DNA of 64,000 nt, from contig NZ_CP061274.1 in the NCBI RefSeq assembly GCF_014775655.1, positions 1,984,001 to 2,048,000 of the forward strand, written 5' to 3'. Origin of the DNA: Clavibacter zhangzhiyongii (GTDB lineage: Bacteria; Actinomycetota; Actinomycetes; Actinomycetales; Microbacteriaceae). The notes below the pieces were generated by a model that saw only the letters and a program-made list of their open reading frames with translations, was not told the DNA's origin and ran no database searches. Positions 1-10,438 of the stretch are shown here, piece by piece (within the stretch, counting starts at the first letter, position 1; each line of letters starts with the position of its first letter). The translations under genes and the position numbers were made by a program.

Positions 1-740
1 AGGGCTGGGGCGGATCCTCCCCGGCCTTCGGCGAGGCGGGCGCGATCCTCCTCGGCGACCTCCTCCTCGGCTGGAGCGACGAGCTCCTCATCGACTCGCT
101 CCTCGCGCTGGCGGACGGGTCGGCCGCCCGCGCCACGCGCGCGGAGCTGGCGACCATGCGCACGCAGGTGACGCTCGGCCAGTACCTCGACGTCCTCGAG
201 GAGGTGGCCTGGCCGACCGTGCCCGAGGACGAGACGCTCGCGCGCGCCCACAACGTCATCGTCTACAAGTCGGCGAAGTACAGCATCGAGGCGCCGCTCG
301 TCGTGGGCGCGAGCCTCGCGGGCGCGTCCCCGGAGCAGGTCCGGGCGCTGCGGGCCGTGGGCCTGCCGCTCGGGATCGCCTTCCAGCTGCGCGACGACGT
401 GCTGGGCGTCTTCGGCGACAGCGCCGTCACCGGCAAGCCGAGCGGCGACGACCTCCGCGAGGGCAAGCGCACCGTGCTCATCGCGCTCGCACGGCGTCGG
501 CTCCCGGACGGCGTGCGCCGAACCGTGGACGCGCTGCTGGGCGACCCCGACCTCGACGACGAGCAGATCCGGGTGCTGCAGTCCATCCTCCGGGAGAGCG
601 GGGCGCTCGACGAGGTGGAGGGCATGATCGCGCGTCACGTCCGCGAGTCGCTCGCGGCGCTCCGCGACGCCCCCATCGGCGCGCGGGCTCGCAACCAGCT
701 CGAGCTGCTCGTGGACGGCGTCACCCGACGCGTCACCTGA
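1..740 (+). CDS. polyprenyl (geranylgeranyl-type) diphosphate synthase, 5' partial
   Basis: Trans-isoprenyl diphosphate synthase that condenses isopentenyl diphosphate onto allylic diphosphates. The reading frame is open from base 3, so the first aspartate-rich motif lies left of the window. Visible are the FGEAGAILLGDLLLGW helix typical of the family, then FQLRDDVLGVFGD (second aspartate-rich motif, DDVLG) followed by the flexible GKPSGDDLREGKRT loop. It ends at the TGA at 738-740. It is followed by a convergent Rv2175c-like gene and then a PASTA kinase. In M. tuberculosis the same neighbourhood holds idsA2 (Rv2173), so an IdsA-type geranylgeranyl or farnesyl diphosphate synthase is likely. 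Chain length cannot be judged without the N-terminus. Confidence 0.88.
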   Translation, partial: GWGGSSPAFGEAGAILLGDLLLGWSDELLIDSLLALADGSAARATRAELATMRTQVTLGQYLDVLEEVAWPTVPEDETLARAHNVIVYKSAKYSIEAPLVVGASLAGASPEQVRALRAVGLPLGIAFQLRDDVLGVFGDSAVTGKPSGDDLREGKRTVLIALARRRLPDGVRRTVDALLGDPDLDDEQIRVLQSILRESGALDEVEGMIARHVRESLAALRDAPIGARARNQLELLVDGVTRRVT

Positions 741-784
741 GCCCTCCGGCGCCCGCGGGCGTCAGCACGTTGCGGGGAGGCGGG

Positions 785-1126
785 TCAGGCGCTGGCCTGC
801 GCCACGCGGCGCACCTCGGCCTTGCGGCCGGCGAGCAGCGCGTCGACCGGCGCCGCTCCGAGGCTCGGCTCCTCCGTGAGCAGCCAGTCCATCGCCTCCT
901 CGTCGGTGAAGCCGTTGTCGCCGAGGACGATGATCGTGCCGCGCAGCTCGGACAGCGGCTCCCCGTCGCGCAGGAAGGCAGCCGGGACCTTCAGCACGCC
1001 GTCGAGCCGGACGGCCAGCAGGCGCCGGTCCTCGATGAGCCGGCGGACCCGGCTGACGGTGAGACCCAGGAGGTCGACGAGATCGGGGACGGTCAACCAC
1101 TCACGGTCGGCATAGGGCTCGTTCAC
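785..1126 (-). CDS. Rv2175c-like winged-helix DNA-binding protein
   Basis: A 113-residue protein starting at GTG 1126. It has an N-terminal helix-turn-helix (about residues 10-45, LTVPDLVDLLGLTVSRVRR) and a C-terminal domain ending in PVDALLAGRKAEVRRVAQA, which matches the conserved tail of mycobacterial Rv2175c. In M. tuberculosis Rv2175c binds DNA and is phosphorylated by the neighbouring kinase PknL (known biology); here a PknL-type kinase lies 1.6 kb away. The protein starts almost directly with the HTH (MNEPYADREWL) and lacks the longer N-terminal tail that carries the mycobacterial phospho-threonine, so regulation by the kinase may differ. It converges with the prenyl synthase and diverges from the LysM gene. 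Confidence 0.8.
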   Translation of the reverse strand: MNEPYADREWLTVPDLVDLLGLTVSRVRRLIEDRRLLAVRLDGVLKVPAAFLRDGEPLSELRGTIIVLGDNGFTDEEAMDWLLTEEPSLGAAPVDALLAGRKAEVRRVAQASA

Positions 1127-1348
1127 GTCTCACATGCTGACACGTCCGCGGCCGGGGTGGCACCGCGGCCGTGGATCGGCGACCGGCGGGCTGCGCGGGC
1201 CGGCCGGATCGGGCTGCCCATCCGCCGAATGCGCGTGTCGCTGACCACTCCAGTCACATCCGTCACGTATGTGCCCATTCCTCTCGCTGCGTGTTAACGT
1301 GGAACACCTGCATCAGGGAATCGAGCACGACGGCCGGAGTAGACCAGC
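1127..1348. promoter_or_regulatory. divergent intergenic region, Rv2175c-like / LysM gene
   Basis: This 222-base gap must hold the promoters of both flanking genes. Toward the LysM gene there is a TAACGT hexamer at 1295-1300, a possible -10, which would give a leader of about 40 nt. No convincing -35 is visible and I see no coding potential. Confidence 0.35.
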
Positions 1349-2626
1349 ATGCCCATGACCGAACAGACCCCTCCTCGCGACCCCCGACCGGACGCCGACA
1401 CCGCGACCGGGCGCTCTGCGGCTCGTCGCTCCAAGGCGCTCCTCGCGACCATGCCCATCGTGCTCGTCGGCTCCCTCGCGGTGAGCCTCGGCATGGCCGC
1501 GCCCGCCGAGGCCGCGCCCGTGAAGCGCATCCCCAAGGCCAAGTCCGGGCCCGCGCAGACGAAGCTGCCGCGCATCGCGGCGCCGACCGCCACCCCCGCC
1601 CCCGCCCCCATGGCCGCCGCCACCCCCTCCTCGTACGTGGTGGAGCAGGGCGACACGGTCTCGAGCATCGCCGGCCGCTTCGGCCTCAGCACCGCCTCGG
1701 TCCTCGCGCAGAACGGGCTCGGCTGGAAGACCACGATCTTCCCCGGCCAGACGCTGACGCTCGGCGGATCCGGCTCGTCGGCGACTGCCGCCCCCGCGTC
1801 GGCGCCCAGCGGATCCGGCACCAGCTACACGGTCGCCGCAGGCGACACCGTCTCCGGCATCGCCGGCAAGCACGGCGTGTCGACGTCCGCGGTGCTGCAG
1901 GCCAACGGGCTCCAGTCGACGAGCACGATCTTCCCCGGCAACCGGCTGACCATCCCCGGCGGCTCGTCCTCCGCCGCACCGGCGGTCGCGCCTGCACCGA
2001 GCGCGTCGCCGGCGGCCAAGTCGGGGCTCAGCGGCACCTACACGATCGAGACCGGCGACACGCTGCACAGCATCGCCCAGGAGTCCGGGGTCACGGTGCA
2101 GGACCTGCTGAACGCGAACGGGCTCAACTGGTCGAGCATCATCTACGCCGGCAGCAAGCTCACCATCCCCCACGCGTCCGCCGCCGTGGTGCAGGTCGCC
2201 TCGCTCAACGGGACGACGATCATGACCGACGAGATGCGCCGGAACGCCCGCGTCATCGTGCAGGTGGGACGCGAGGCCGGAGTCAGCGACTACGGACTCG
2301 TCATCGCGCTCGCCACGGCGGCGCAGGAGTCCACGCTGCGCAACCTCGACTGGGGCGACCGCGACTCCATCGGCCTGTTCCAGCAGCGCCCGAGCCAGGG
2401 CTGGGGCGCGCCCGACGATCTGAACGATCCGGTCTACGCGTCACGCGCGTTCTTCGGCGGCGCCGTGAACCCCAACCCGGGTGCGACCCGCGGCCTCCTC
2501 GACATCGCGGGCTGGAAGTCCATGACCGTCACGCAGGCGGCGCAGGCCGTGCAGTATTCGGCCTACCCGGACGCCTACGCCAAGTGGGAGGCCTCCGCCT
2601 GGGCCTGGCTCGACGAGATCGGCTGA
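1349..2626 (+). CDS. secreted triple-LysM protein with C-terminal lysozyme-like domain
   Basis: A 425-residue exported protein. A basic N-region and hydrophobic segment (about 29-52, LLATMPIVLVGSLAVSLGMA) end in AEAAP, a signal-peptidase-like site. Three LysM modules follow (about 91-135, 156-200, 226-272), each opening like YVVEQGDTVSSIAGRFGLS and ending in an FPGQTL/LTIP-type strand, separated by Ala/Ser/Pro linkers. The C-terminal 140 residues contain AAQESTLRNLDWGDRDSIGLFQQRPSQGW, a lysozyme or transglycosylase-like fold with a candidate catalytic Glu in AAQES. The predicted role is peptidoglycan binding and possible glycan cleavage at the wall. Start: ATG 1349 with a weak GGAG upstream; ATG 1355 is an alternative. 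It sits between a DNA-binding protein and a PASTA kinase that itself senses peptidoglycan. Confidence 0.82.
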   Translation: MPMTEQTPPRDPRPDADTATGRSAARRSKALLATMPIVLVGSLAVSLGMAAPAEAAPVKRIPKAKSGPAQTKLPRIAAPTATPAPAPMAAATPSSYVVEQGDTVSSIAGRFGLSTASVLAQNGLGWKTTIFPGQTLTLGGSGSSATAAPASAPSGSGTSYTVAAGDTVSGIAGKHGVSTSAVLQANGLQSTSTIFPGNRLTIPGGSSSAAPAVAPAPSASPAAKSGLSGTYTIETGDTLHSIAQESGVTVQDLLNANGLNWSSIIYAGSKLTIPHASAAVVQVASLNGTTIMTDEMRRNARVIVQVGREAGVSDYGLVIALATAAQESTLRNLDWGDRDSIGLFQQRPSQGWGAPDDLNDPVYASRAFFGGAVNPNPGATRGLLDIAGWKSMTVTQAAQAVQYSAYPDAYAKWEASAWAWLDEIG

Positions 2627-2696
2627 CGCGGGTCCCCGTGCGCATCCGCGCCGCGGCGCACCGGTGTGCCGGGGAGGCCCGGGCATCGGCGATCCC

Positions 2697-2702
2697 TAGA
2701 AT
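2697..2702 (+). promoter_or_regulatory. -10 hexamer TAGAAT for a leaderless pknL transcript
   Basis: TAGAAT lies exactly six bases upstream of the kinase GTG at 2709. This places the transcription start on or next to the start codon. There is no Shine-Dalgarno sequence between them. Confidence 0.55.
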
Positions 2703-2708
2703 CATCCA

Positions 2709-4658
<1,950 letters not shown>

Positions 4659-4693
4659 TCCGGCCGCCCGCTCCAGGGCAGCGCCGACACGGA

Positions 4694-4727
4694 GATGCCC
4701 CGTCACCCGCGAGGGCGACGGGGCATC
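4694..4727. terminator. bidirectional hairpin between convergent pknL and DAHP synthase
   Basis: An 11-bp perfect inverted repeat (GATGCCCCGTC at 4694-4704 with GACGGGGCATC at 4717-4727) encloses an inner CCC/GGG pair. It has no T tract, as is common in GC-rich actinobacteria. It lies midway between two converging stops. Confidence 0.75.
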
Positions 4728-4738
4728 GGCGCTCCGGG

Positions 4739-6109
4739 TCAGCTACGCGCGGCCGCCAGCTCCTCGGCGACGAGGAACGCGAGCTCGAGGCTCTGCATGT
4801 GGTTGAGCCGCGGGTCGCACAGCGACTCGTAGCGGGTCGCGAGGGTGGCCTCGTCGATGTGCTCGGATCCGCCCAGGCACTCCGTGACGTCGTCGCCGGT
4901 CAGCTCGATGTGGATGCCGCCCGGGTGCGTGCCCGCCGCGCGGTGCGCCTGGAAGAAGCCCTGCACCTCGTCGACCACGTCGTCGAAGCGACGCGTCTTG
5001 TAGCCGGTGGGTGTCGTGAGGCCGTTGCCGTGCATGGGGTCGGTGACCCACAGCGGGTTCGCGTCGGACGCCTTGACGGCCTCGAGCAGGGGCGGCAGGG
5101 CGTCCCGGATCTTCCCGGCGCCCATGCGCGTGATGAACGTGAGCCGGCCCGGCTCGCGCTCGGGGTCGAGCTTCTCGATGAGCTCGTGCACCGTCTCCGG
5201 CGTGGTGCTCGGGCCGAGCTTCACGCCCAGCGGGTTGCGGACGCGCGACAGGAAGTCGACGTGCGCGCCGTCGAGGTCGCGCGTGCGCTCCCCGATCCAG
5301 ATGAAGTGCGCCGACGTGTTGTACGGCGTGCCGGTGCGCGAGTCGATGCGCGTCATGGGGCGCTCGTAGTCCATGAGCAGGCCCTCGTGGCCGGTGTAGA
5401 ACTCGACGCGCTTGAGGTCGTCGAAGTCGGCGCCCGCGGCCTCCATGAACTTGATGGCGCGGTCGATGTCGCGGGCGAGCTGCTCGTAGCGCTGGTTGGC
5501 CGGGTTCGCGGCGAAGCCCTTGTTCCAGCTGTGCACCTCGCGCAGGTCGGCGAACCCGCCCTGCGTGAAGGCGCGGATGAGGTTCAGCGTGGAGGCGGCC
5601 GTGTGGTACCCCTTCACGAGGCGCGCGGGATCCGCCGCCCGGGACTCGGGGGTGAAGTCGTAGCCGTTGACGATGTCGCCGCGGTACGCCGGCAGCGTGA
5701 GGTCGCCGCGCGTCTCGGAGTCGCTCGAGCGGGGCTTCGCGAACTGGCCGGCCATGCGGCCCATCTTCACGACGGGCATGGCGGCGCCGTAGGTGAGGAC
5801 GACGGCCATCTGCAGCACGGTCTTCACGCGGTTGCGGATGGCGTCGGCCGTCGCGCCGGCGAACGTCTCGGCGCAGTCGCCGCCCTGGAGGAGGAACGCA
5901 CGGCCGTCGGCCGCGGCGGCGAGGCGCGAGCGCAGCAGGTCGACCTCGCCCGCGAACACGAGCGGCGGCAGCAGGGCGATCTCGGCGGACGCGGCGTGCA
6001 CGGCCGCCGCGTCGGGCCACCGCGGCTGCTGCTTGACCTCGAGCGTGCGCCAGTGGTCGAGTCCGGCGAGGACGTCGGGGTGGGCGGGGACGAGGTGCTC
6101 AGAGGCCAC
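4739..6109 (-). CDS. aroG: class II 3-deoxy-D-arabino-heptulosonate-7-phosphate synthase
   Basis: First enzyme of the shikimate pathway; it condenses phosphoenolpyruvate with erythrose 4-phosphate. At 456 residues it has the class II (plant/actinobacterial) length. Diagnostic stretches are LLQGGDCAETF with the metal-binding Cys, VVKMGRMAGQFAKPRS, GYHTAASTLNLIRAF, the HFIWIGERTRDLDGAHV segment and LWVTDPMHGNG. M. tuberculosis AroG (Rv2178c) occupies the equivalent place next to pknL. The start is GTG 6109. Transcribed leftward behind the acyltransferase (59-base gap), possibly as one unit. In mycobacteria this enzyme recruits chorismate mutase for allosteric control; no chorismate mutase is in the window. 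Confidence 0.94.
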   Translation of the reverse strand: MASEHLVPAHPDVLAGLDHWRTLEVKQQPRWPDAAAVHAASAEIALLPPLVFAGEVDLLRSRLAAAADGRAFLLQGGDCAETFAGATADAIRNRVKTVLQMAVVLTYGAAMPVVKMGRMAGQFAKPRSSDSETRGDLTLPAYRGDIVNGYDFTPESRAADPARLVKGYHTAASTLNLIRAFTQGGFADLREVHSWNKGFAANPANQRYEQLARDIDRAIKFMEAAGADFDDLKRVEFYTGHEGLLMDYERPMTRIDSRTGTPYNTSAHFIWIGERTRDLDGAHVDFLSRVRNPLGVKLGPSTTPETVHELIEKLDPEREPGRLTFITRMGAGKIRDALPPLLEAVKASDANPLWVTDPMHGNGLTTPTGYKTRRFDDVVDEVQGFFQAHRAAGTHPGGIHIELTGDDVTECLGGSEHIDEATLATRYESLCDPRLNHMQSLELAFLVAEELAAARS

Positions 6110-6168
6110 GGTGGGATCCCGGTTCGTGTCGTGCGCGTGGTGCGCGGTGGAGGCGGTGCGGGAGACGG

Positions 6169-6858
6169 TCAGCGGGCCGCGCTCGCGCGCTTCTCCTTGA
6201 CCGAGGTCGCATAGACGTCGACGTACTCCTGGCCGCTCAGCCTCGAGAGCTCGTACATGATCTCGTCGGTGATGGAGCGGAGGATGAAGCGGTCTCCCTC
6301 GAGGCCGGCGAACCTACTGAAATCTAGCGGCTCGCCGATGACCACACCAATCCGGCGGACCTTCGGGATGCGGGTGCCGATGGGCATGACCTTCTCCGTG
6401 TCGATCATCGCGATCGGGACGACGGGGACCTCGCCCTCGAGGATCATGCGGGCCACGCCCGTGCGGCCGCGGTACATCTTGCCGTCGGGGCTGCGGGTGC
6501 CCTCGGGGTAGATGCCGAGCATCCGCCCCTCGGCGAGCACGCGGAGGCCCGTGTTGAGCGACGCCTCCGACGCCTTGCCGCCGGAGCGGTCGATGGGCAG
6601 CATGCCCGTGGCCGTGAAGAACATCTTCGTGGCCCAGCCCTTGAGCCCGGGGCCGGTGAAGTAGTCGCTCTTCGCGAGGAAGACGAGGTTGCGGTCGACC
6701 AGCAGCGGGAGGAACACCGAGTCGATGAACGAGAGGTGGTTGCTCGCGAGGATGACGCCGCCCTTGGCGGGGATGTTCTCCAGGCCCGTCACCCACGGGC
6801 GGAACGTGCTCCGCAGGAGGGGTCCGGCGACCAGGTTCTTCATGAACCAGTAGAACAT
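6169..6858 (-). CDS. 1-acyl-sn-glycerol-3-phosphate acyltransferase (PlsC family)
   Basis: Membrane-associated acyltransferase of phospholipid synthesis that transfers an acyl chain to lysophosphatidate or a related acceptor. The 229-residue protein carries the catalytic HX4D motif (NHLSFID, H41 and D46), the FLAKSDYFTGP stretch and the substrate-binding PEGTRSPDG motif. The short N-terminus (MFYWFMKNLVAGPLL) is hydrophobic and may be the membrane contact. M. tuberculosis has a related acyltransferase (Rv2182c) in the same syntenic block, supporting a conserved lipid cluster with the acyl-CoA synthetase to the right. The ATG at 6858 is the first in frame; no strong ribosome site is visible. 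Confidence 0.87.
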   Translation of the reverse strand: MFYWFMKNLVAGPLLRSTFRPWVTGLENIPAKGGVILASNHLSFIDSVFLPLLVDRNLVFLAKSDYFTGPGLKGWATKMFFTATGMLPIDRSGGKASEASLNTGLRVLAEGRMLGIYPEGTRSPDGKMYRGRTGVARMILEGEVPVVPIAMIDTEKVMPIGTRIPKVRRIGVVIGEPLDFSRFAGLEGDRFILRSITDEIMYELSRLSGQEYVDVYATSVKEKRASAAR

Positions 6859-6931
6859 CGGGTGGCCACCTTCCGGGCGGGGTCGACGTCCAGCATATCC
6901 AGCGGGGCCGCCCGCGCCCGGACGACGCGGG

Positions 6932-7897
6932 TCAGGCGCCGTGGCGGAGGGCCGCGGCGTGCAGGCGGGCGAGGTCGGCCGCCCCGACGACGCCGGCGTC
7001 GTTGACGAGCTCGGCGATCCGGAACTCGGGCTCGGGGTGGTAGCCGCGGGCCGGGAGGTGGGCGAGGTACGCCTCGCGGATGGGGTCCAGCAGCAGGTCG
7101 CCGGCCTGGGCGACGCCGCCGCCGATGACGAACATCTGCGGGTCGAGGATCGCGCCGATGCTCGCGGCCGCCTCGCCGAGCCAGCCGCCCAGGCGACGGA
7201 GGGCGAGGAGCGCGCCGGGGTCGCCGGCCTGGATGAGGTCGCTGACGTCGTGGCCGGTGAGCGTGCCCACCTCGCGGCGGCGGGCGGCGAGGCCCTCGCC
7301 GTGCGTGCCGCCCAGGTCCGCGAGCTCCTCGGCGGTGCGCAGGAGCGCGCGGCCGGATCCGTACTGCTCGATGCAGCCGCGGGCTCCGCAGCCGCACGGC
7401 AGGCCGTCGGGCACGACGCGCATGTGACCGAGCTCGGCGCCGGCGCCGAAGCCGCCGCGGAAGAGCCGGTCGTCGGCGACGATGGCCCCGCCGACGCCCG
7501 TGCCGATGGTGAGGGTGACCATGTCGCTGACCAGCCGGCCCGCGCCGTAGCGGAACTCGGCCCAGCCGGCGGCGTTGGCGTCGTTCTCGATGACGATGGG
7601 CAGGTCGATCCGGCCGCGCAGCTTCTCGCGCACCGGCTCGTTGCGCCAGTTGATGTTCGGGGCGTAGTAGACGGTGGACTGCGCCGCGTCGATGAAGCCG
7701 GCCGCCGCCACGCCGACCGCGACCACGTCGGGGTGCTGGGCGCGCAGCCGCTCGACCATCGCGACGACGTCCTCGACGATCGCGTCCGGGCTGCTCGCCT
7801 CGGTGGGCGTGCGCTCCTCCGCGGCGATGGCGCCGAGCTCGTCGACCACGGCTCCCGCGATCTTGGTCCCGCCGATGTCGATCCCTATTGCATGCAC
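6932..7897 (-). CDS. ROK-family glucokinase
   Basis: A 321-residue sugar kinase with the N-terminal ATP-binding strand GIDIGGTKIAGAVVDE, the TIGTGVGGAIV phosphate loop, and the ROK zinc-binding signature with CGCGARGCIE and its upstream ELGHM histidine. The EIGH-type ELGHMRV motif and ENDAN favour glucokinase over a ROK repressor, and there is no N-terminal helix-turn-helix. Whether it uses ATP or polyphosphate cannot be told from sequence alone. The start is GTG 7897 (CAT GCA ATA GGG follows); a purine-rich GAGGAAGG lies about 12 bases upstream. It leads the leftward set of kinase, acyltransferase and DAHP synthase. Confidence 0.88.
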   Translation of the reverse strand: MHAIGIDIGGTKIAGAVVDELGAIAAEERTPTEASSPDAIVEDVVAMVERLRAQHPDVVAVGVAAAGFIDAAQSTVYYAPNINWRNEPVREKLRGRIDLPIVIENDANAAGWAEFRYGAGRLVSDMVTLTIGTGVGGAIVADDRLFRGGFGAGAELGHMRVVPDGLPCGCGARGCIEQYGSGRALLRTAEELADLGGTHGEGLAARRREVGTLTGHDVSDLIQAGDPGALLALRRLGGWLGEAAASIGAILDPQMFVIGGGVAQAGDLLLDPIREAYLAHLPARGYHPEPEFRIAELVNDAGVVGAADLARLHAAALRHGA

Positions 7898-8029
7898 TCC
7901 GCGGGCCCTTCCTCATCGTCTCGCCCGTCGATCCTACTGACGCGCCCGCCGCCCCCGACCGGGGACGAGCGCCGGACGGGCGGCCCCCATAAGCTGGGGC
8001 CATCCATTTCCGGTACCGAGGGAGTTGCC

Positions 8030-9856
8030 GTGGAACAGCACATCATGCCCGCCGTCGTCGAGGCCAGGCCCGACGACAACGTCACCGACATCCTGGTGCA
8101 CCGCGTGAGGACGAGCCCCGACGCTCCGCTGTTCGCGCTGCCGGACGGGTCGGGGGGCTGGACGGACGTCACGGCGTCCGCGTTCCACCGGCAGGTCGTC
8201 GCCCTCGCCAAGGGGCTCGTCGCCGCCGGCATCCAGCCGGGCGAGCGGATCGGCATGATGTGCCGCACGCGCTACGAGTGGACGCTCGTCGACTTCGCGG
8301 TGTTCTTCGCCGGGGGCGTGCTCGTCCCCGTCTACGAGACCTCCTCCCCCGGCCAGGTGCACTGGAACATGCAGGACTCCGGCAGCGTCGCCGTGATCCT
8401 CGAGTCCGCCGAGCACTTCTCCCGCTTCGACGAGGTGCACCCGGAGCTGCCGGACGTGCGCCACGTGTGGCAGATCGACCTGGGCGACCTCGACAAGCTC
8501 GCCGAGCAGGGCGTCGACGTGCCGGACGACGAGATCGAGCGGCGGCGGAACATCGCGGTGGGCTCCGACATGGCGACGCTCATCTACACGTCCGGCACGA
8601 CCGGTCGGCCCAAGGGCTGCATCCTCACGCACGCGAACTTCGTGGAGCTCGCGCGGAACGCCGAGGTCGCGATGGAGGAGGTCGTGCGGGTCGGCGCGTC
8701 CACGCTGCTGTTCATCACGACCGCGCACGTGTTCGCGCGGTTCATCTCGATCCTCAACGTGCAGGCCGGCGTGAAGACCGGCCACCAGGCCGACACGACG
8801 CAGCTGCTGCCCGCGCTCGCCTCCTTCCAGCCGACGTTCCTGCTCGCGGTGCCGCGCGTGTTCGAGAAGGTGTACAACTCCTCCGAGCAGAAGGCGGAGG
8901 GCGCGGGCCGCGGCAAGGTGTTCCGGAAGGCCGCCGAGGTCGCGTACGCCCACTCGGTCGCCGTCGACGCGGGCAAGGTGCCGTTCGCGCTGAAGGCGCA
9001 GTACAAGCTGTTCGACGCGCTCGTGTACGCGAAGATCCGGCAGGCGATGGGCGGGCGCGTGCGCTTCGCGGTGAGCGGATCCGCGCCCCTCGGCCTCCGC
9101 CTCGGTCACTTCTACCGCTCGCTCGGCCTCACGATCCTCGAGGGCTACGGCCTCACCGAGACCACGGCGCCCGTGAGCGTGAACCTCGTCAAGGGCTTCC
9201 GCATCGGCACCGTCGGGCCGGCGCTTCCGGGCGTCGCGACCCGGATCACCGACGAGGGCGAGATCGAGGTGAAGGGCGTCAACGTCTTCGGCGGCTACTG
9301 GCAGGACGAGGAGGCGACCGCGGCCGTCTTCGACGACGGCTGGTTCCGCACGGGCGACCTCGGCAGCTACGACGCCGACGGCTACCTGACGATCACGGGC
9401 CGCAAGAAGGAGATCATCGTCACCGCGGGCGGCAAGAACGTCGCGCCCGCCGCGCTCGAGGACCCCATCCGCGCGAACCCGCTCGTCGGGCAGGTCGTGG
9501 TGGCGGGCGACCGGCGGCCGTTCATCTCGGCGCTCATCACGCTGGACCCGGAGATGCTCAAGGTGTGGCTCGGCAACAACGGGCAGGACCCCGCGATGAC
9601 GCTCGAGCAGGCGTCGCAGAACCCGGCCGTGCTCGCCGAGGTGCAGCGCGCGGTCGACGCGGCCAACGCGACGGTCTCGCGCGCGGAGTCGATCCGGAAG
9701 TTCGTCGTGCTGCCCGTGGAGCTCACCGAGGCGGCCGGGCACCTCACGCCGAAGCTGAGCATCAAGCGCCAGGTGGTGCTGGAGGCGTTCGCCGACGTGA
9801 TCACGCGCATCTACGAGGCGGCGCCGACCACCGAGGGGCACTCGCTGGTCCACTGA
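8030..9856 (+). CDS. long-chain fatty acid-CoA ligase (FadD15-like)
   Basis: AMP-forming acyl-CoA synthetase of 608 residues. It shows the P-loop signature IYTSGTTGRPKG, the A-box GYGLTETTAPVS, the WFRTGDLG motif and the hinge motif GRKKEIIVTAGGKNVAP. The length and the TSGTTGRPKG-to-hinge spacing fit the membrane-associated long-chain class (AMP-binding proteins annotated FadD15 in mycobacteria, again in the syntenic block). The frame is open far upstream of 8030, but that stretch lies over the antisense ROK gene. GTG 8030, preceded by GAGGGAG at 8018-8024, is the credible start, with ATG 8045 as alternative. A TAAGCT hexamer at 7990-7995 may be the -10. Confidence 0.9.
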   Translation: MEQHIMPAVVEARPDDNVTDILVHRVRTSPDAPLFALPDGSGGWTDVTASAFHRQVVALAKGLVAAGIQPGERIGMMCRTRYEWTLVDFAVFFAGGVLVPVYETSSPGQVHWNMQDSGSVAVILESAEHFSRFDEVHPELPDVRHVWQIDLGDLDKLAEQGVDVPDDEIERRRNIAVGSDMATLIYTSGTTGRPKGCILTHANFVELARNAEVAMEEVVRVGASTLLFITTAHVFARFISILNVQAGVKTGHQADTTQLLPALASFQPTFLLAVPRVFEKVYNSSEQKAEGAGRGKVFRKAAEVAYAHSVAVDAGKVPFALKAQYKLFDALVYAKIRQAMGGRVRFAVSGSAPLGLRLGHFYRSLGLTILEGYGLTETTAPVSVNLVKGFRIGTVGPALPGVATRITDEGEIEVKGVNVFGGYWQDEEATAAVFDDGWFRTGDLGSYDADGYLTITGRKKEIIVTAGGKNVAPAALEDPIRANPLVGQVVVAGDRRPFISALITLDPEMLKVWLGNNGQDPAMTLEQASQNPAVLAEVQRAVDAANATVSRAESIRKFVVLPVELTEAAGHLTPKLSIKRQVVLEAFADVITRIYEAAPTTEGHSLVH

Positions 9857-9862
9857 CCCGCG

Positions 9863-9894
9863 GCGTCGGCCCGCGCGAGCGCGCGGGCCGACGC
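9863..9894. terminator. strong hairpin after acyl-CoA synthetase, shared with def
   Basis: A 14-bp perfect stem (9863-9876 with 9881-9894) closes a GAGC loop immediately after the acyl-CoA synthetase stop. It also precedes the convergent end of the deformylase gene, so it should work in both directions. No T run follows. Confidence 0.8.
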
Positions 9895-9911
9895 GCGCCC
9901 GGCGGCGCGGG

Positions 9912-10403
9912 TCAGAACCAGTCGGACTCGCGCACCTGCTTCATGGCCTCGCGGCGGCGCTGCTTGTCGAGCCGGTCGAGGTAGACGAGGCCGTCCAGGT
10001 GGTCGACCTCGTGCTGGAACGCCTGCGCGAGGACGCCCGTGCCCTCGAGCCGGACCGGGTTCCCGTCGAGGTCGATGCCGCTGATGACGGCCTCCGGGTG
10101 GCGCATGGTGGGGAACCAGAGTCCCGGGACCGAGAGGCAGCCCTCGTCGACGAGCACCGCCTCACCGCGGAGCTCCTCGATCACCGGGTTCAGGATGTAG
10201 CCGAACGACGGTCCCACGTTGTAGCTGAACGCCCGGAGGTTCACGCCGATCTGCGCGGCGGCCACCCCGGCGCGCCCGTCGGGCCGGACGCTGTCGAGGA
10301 GGTCCTCGACCAGGGCGCGCACGCCCTCGTCGACCTCGTGGATCTCCGACGAGACGGTCTTCAGCACCGGATCGCCGAACAGGCGGATCTGTCGTTCAGT
10401 CAT
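9912..10403 (-). CDS. def: peptide deformylase
   Basis: Metalloenzyme that removes the formyl group from nascent N-terminal methionine. The 163-residue protein has all three family motifs: GVAAAQIG (motif I, GxGxAAxQ type with V at the second Gly-adjacent site), EGCLSVPG with the metal Cys, and QHEVDHLDG with the metal HExxH histidines. The frame stays open upstream to 11765 antisense or out of frame to mycothione reductase, but the ATG at 10403 with the family N-terminus MTERQIRLFGDPVLK fixes the start. It follows mycothione reductase by 35 bases, so it may be the third gene of a leftward pyc-mtr-def transcript. Confidence 0.95.
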   Translation of the reverse strand: MTERQIRLFGDPVLKTVSSEIHEVDEGVRALVEDLLDSVRPDGRAGVAAAQIGVNLRAFSYNVGPSFGYILNPVIEELRGEAVLVDEGCLSVPGLWFPTMRHPEAVISGIDLDGNPVRLEGTGVLAQAFQHEVDHLDGLVYLDRLDKQRRREAMKQVRESDWF

Positions 10404-10438
10404 TCTCTGCTTCCGTGGGTCCTCTGGCGGGCGGCGGG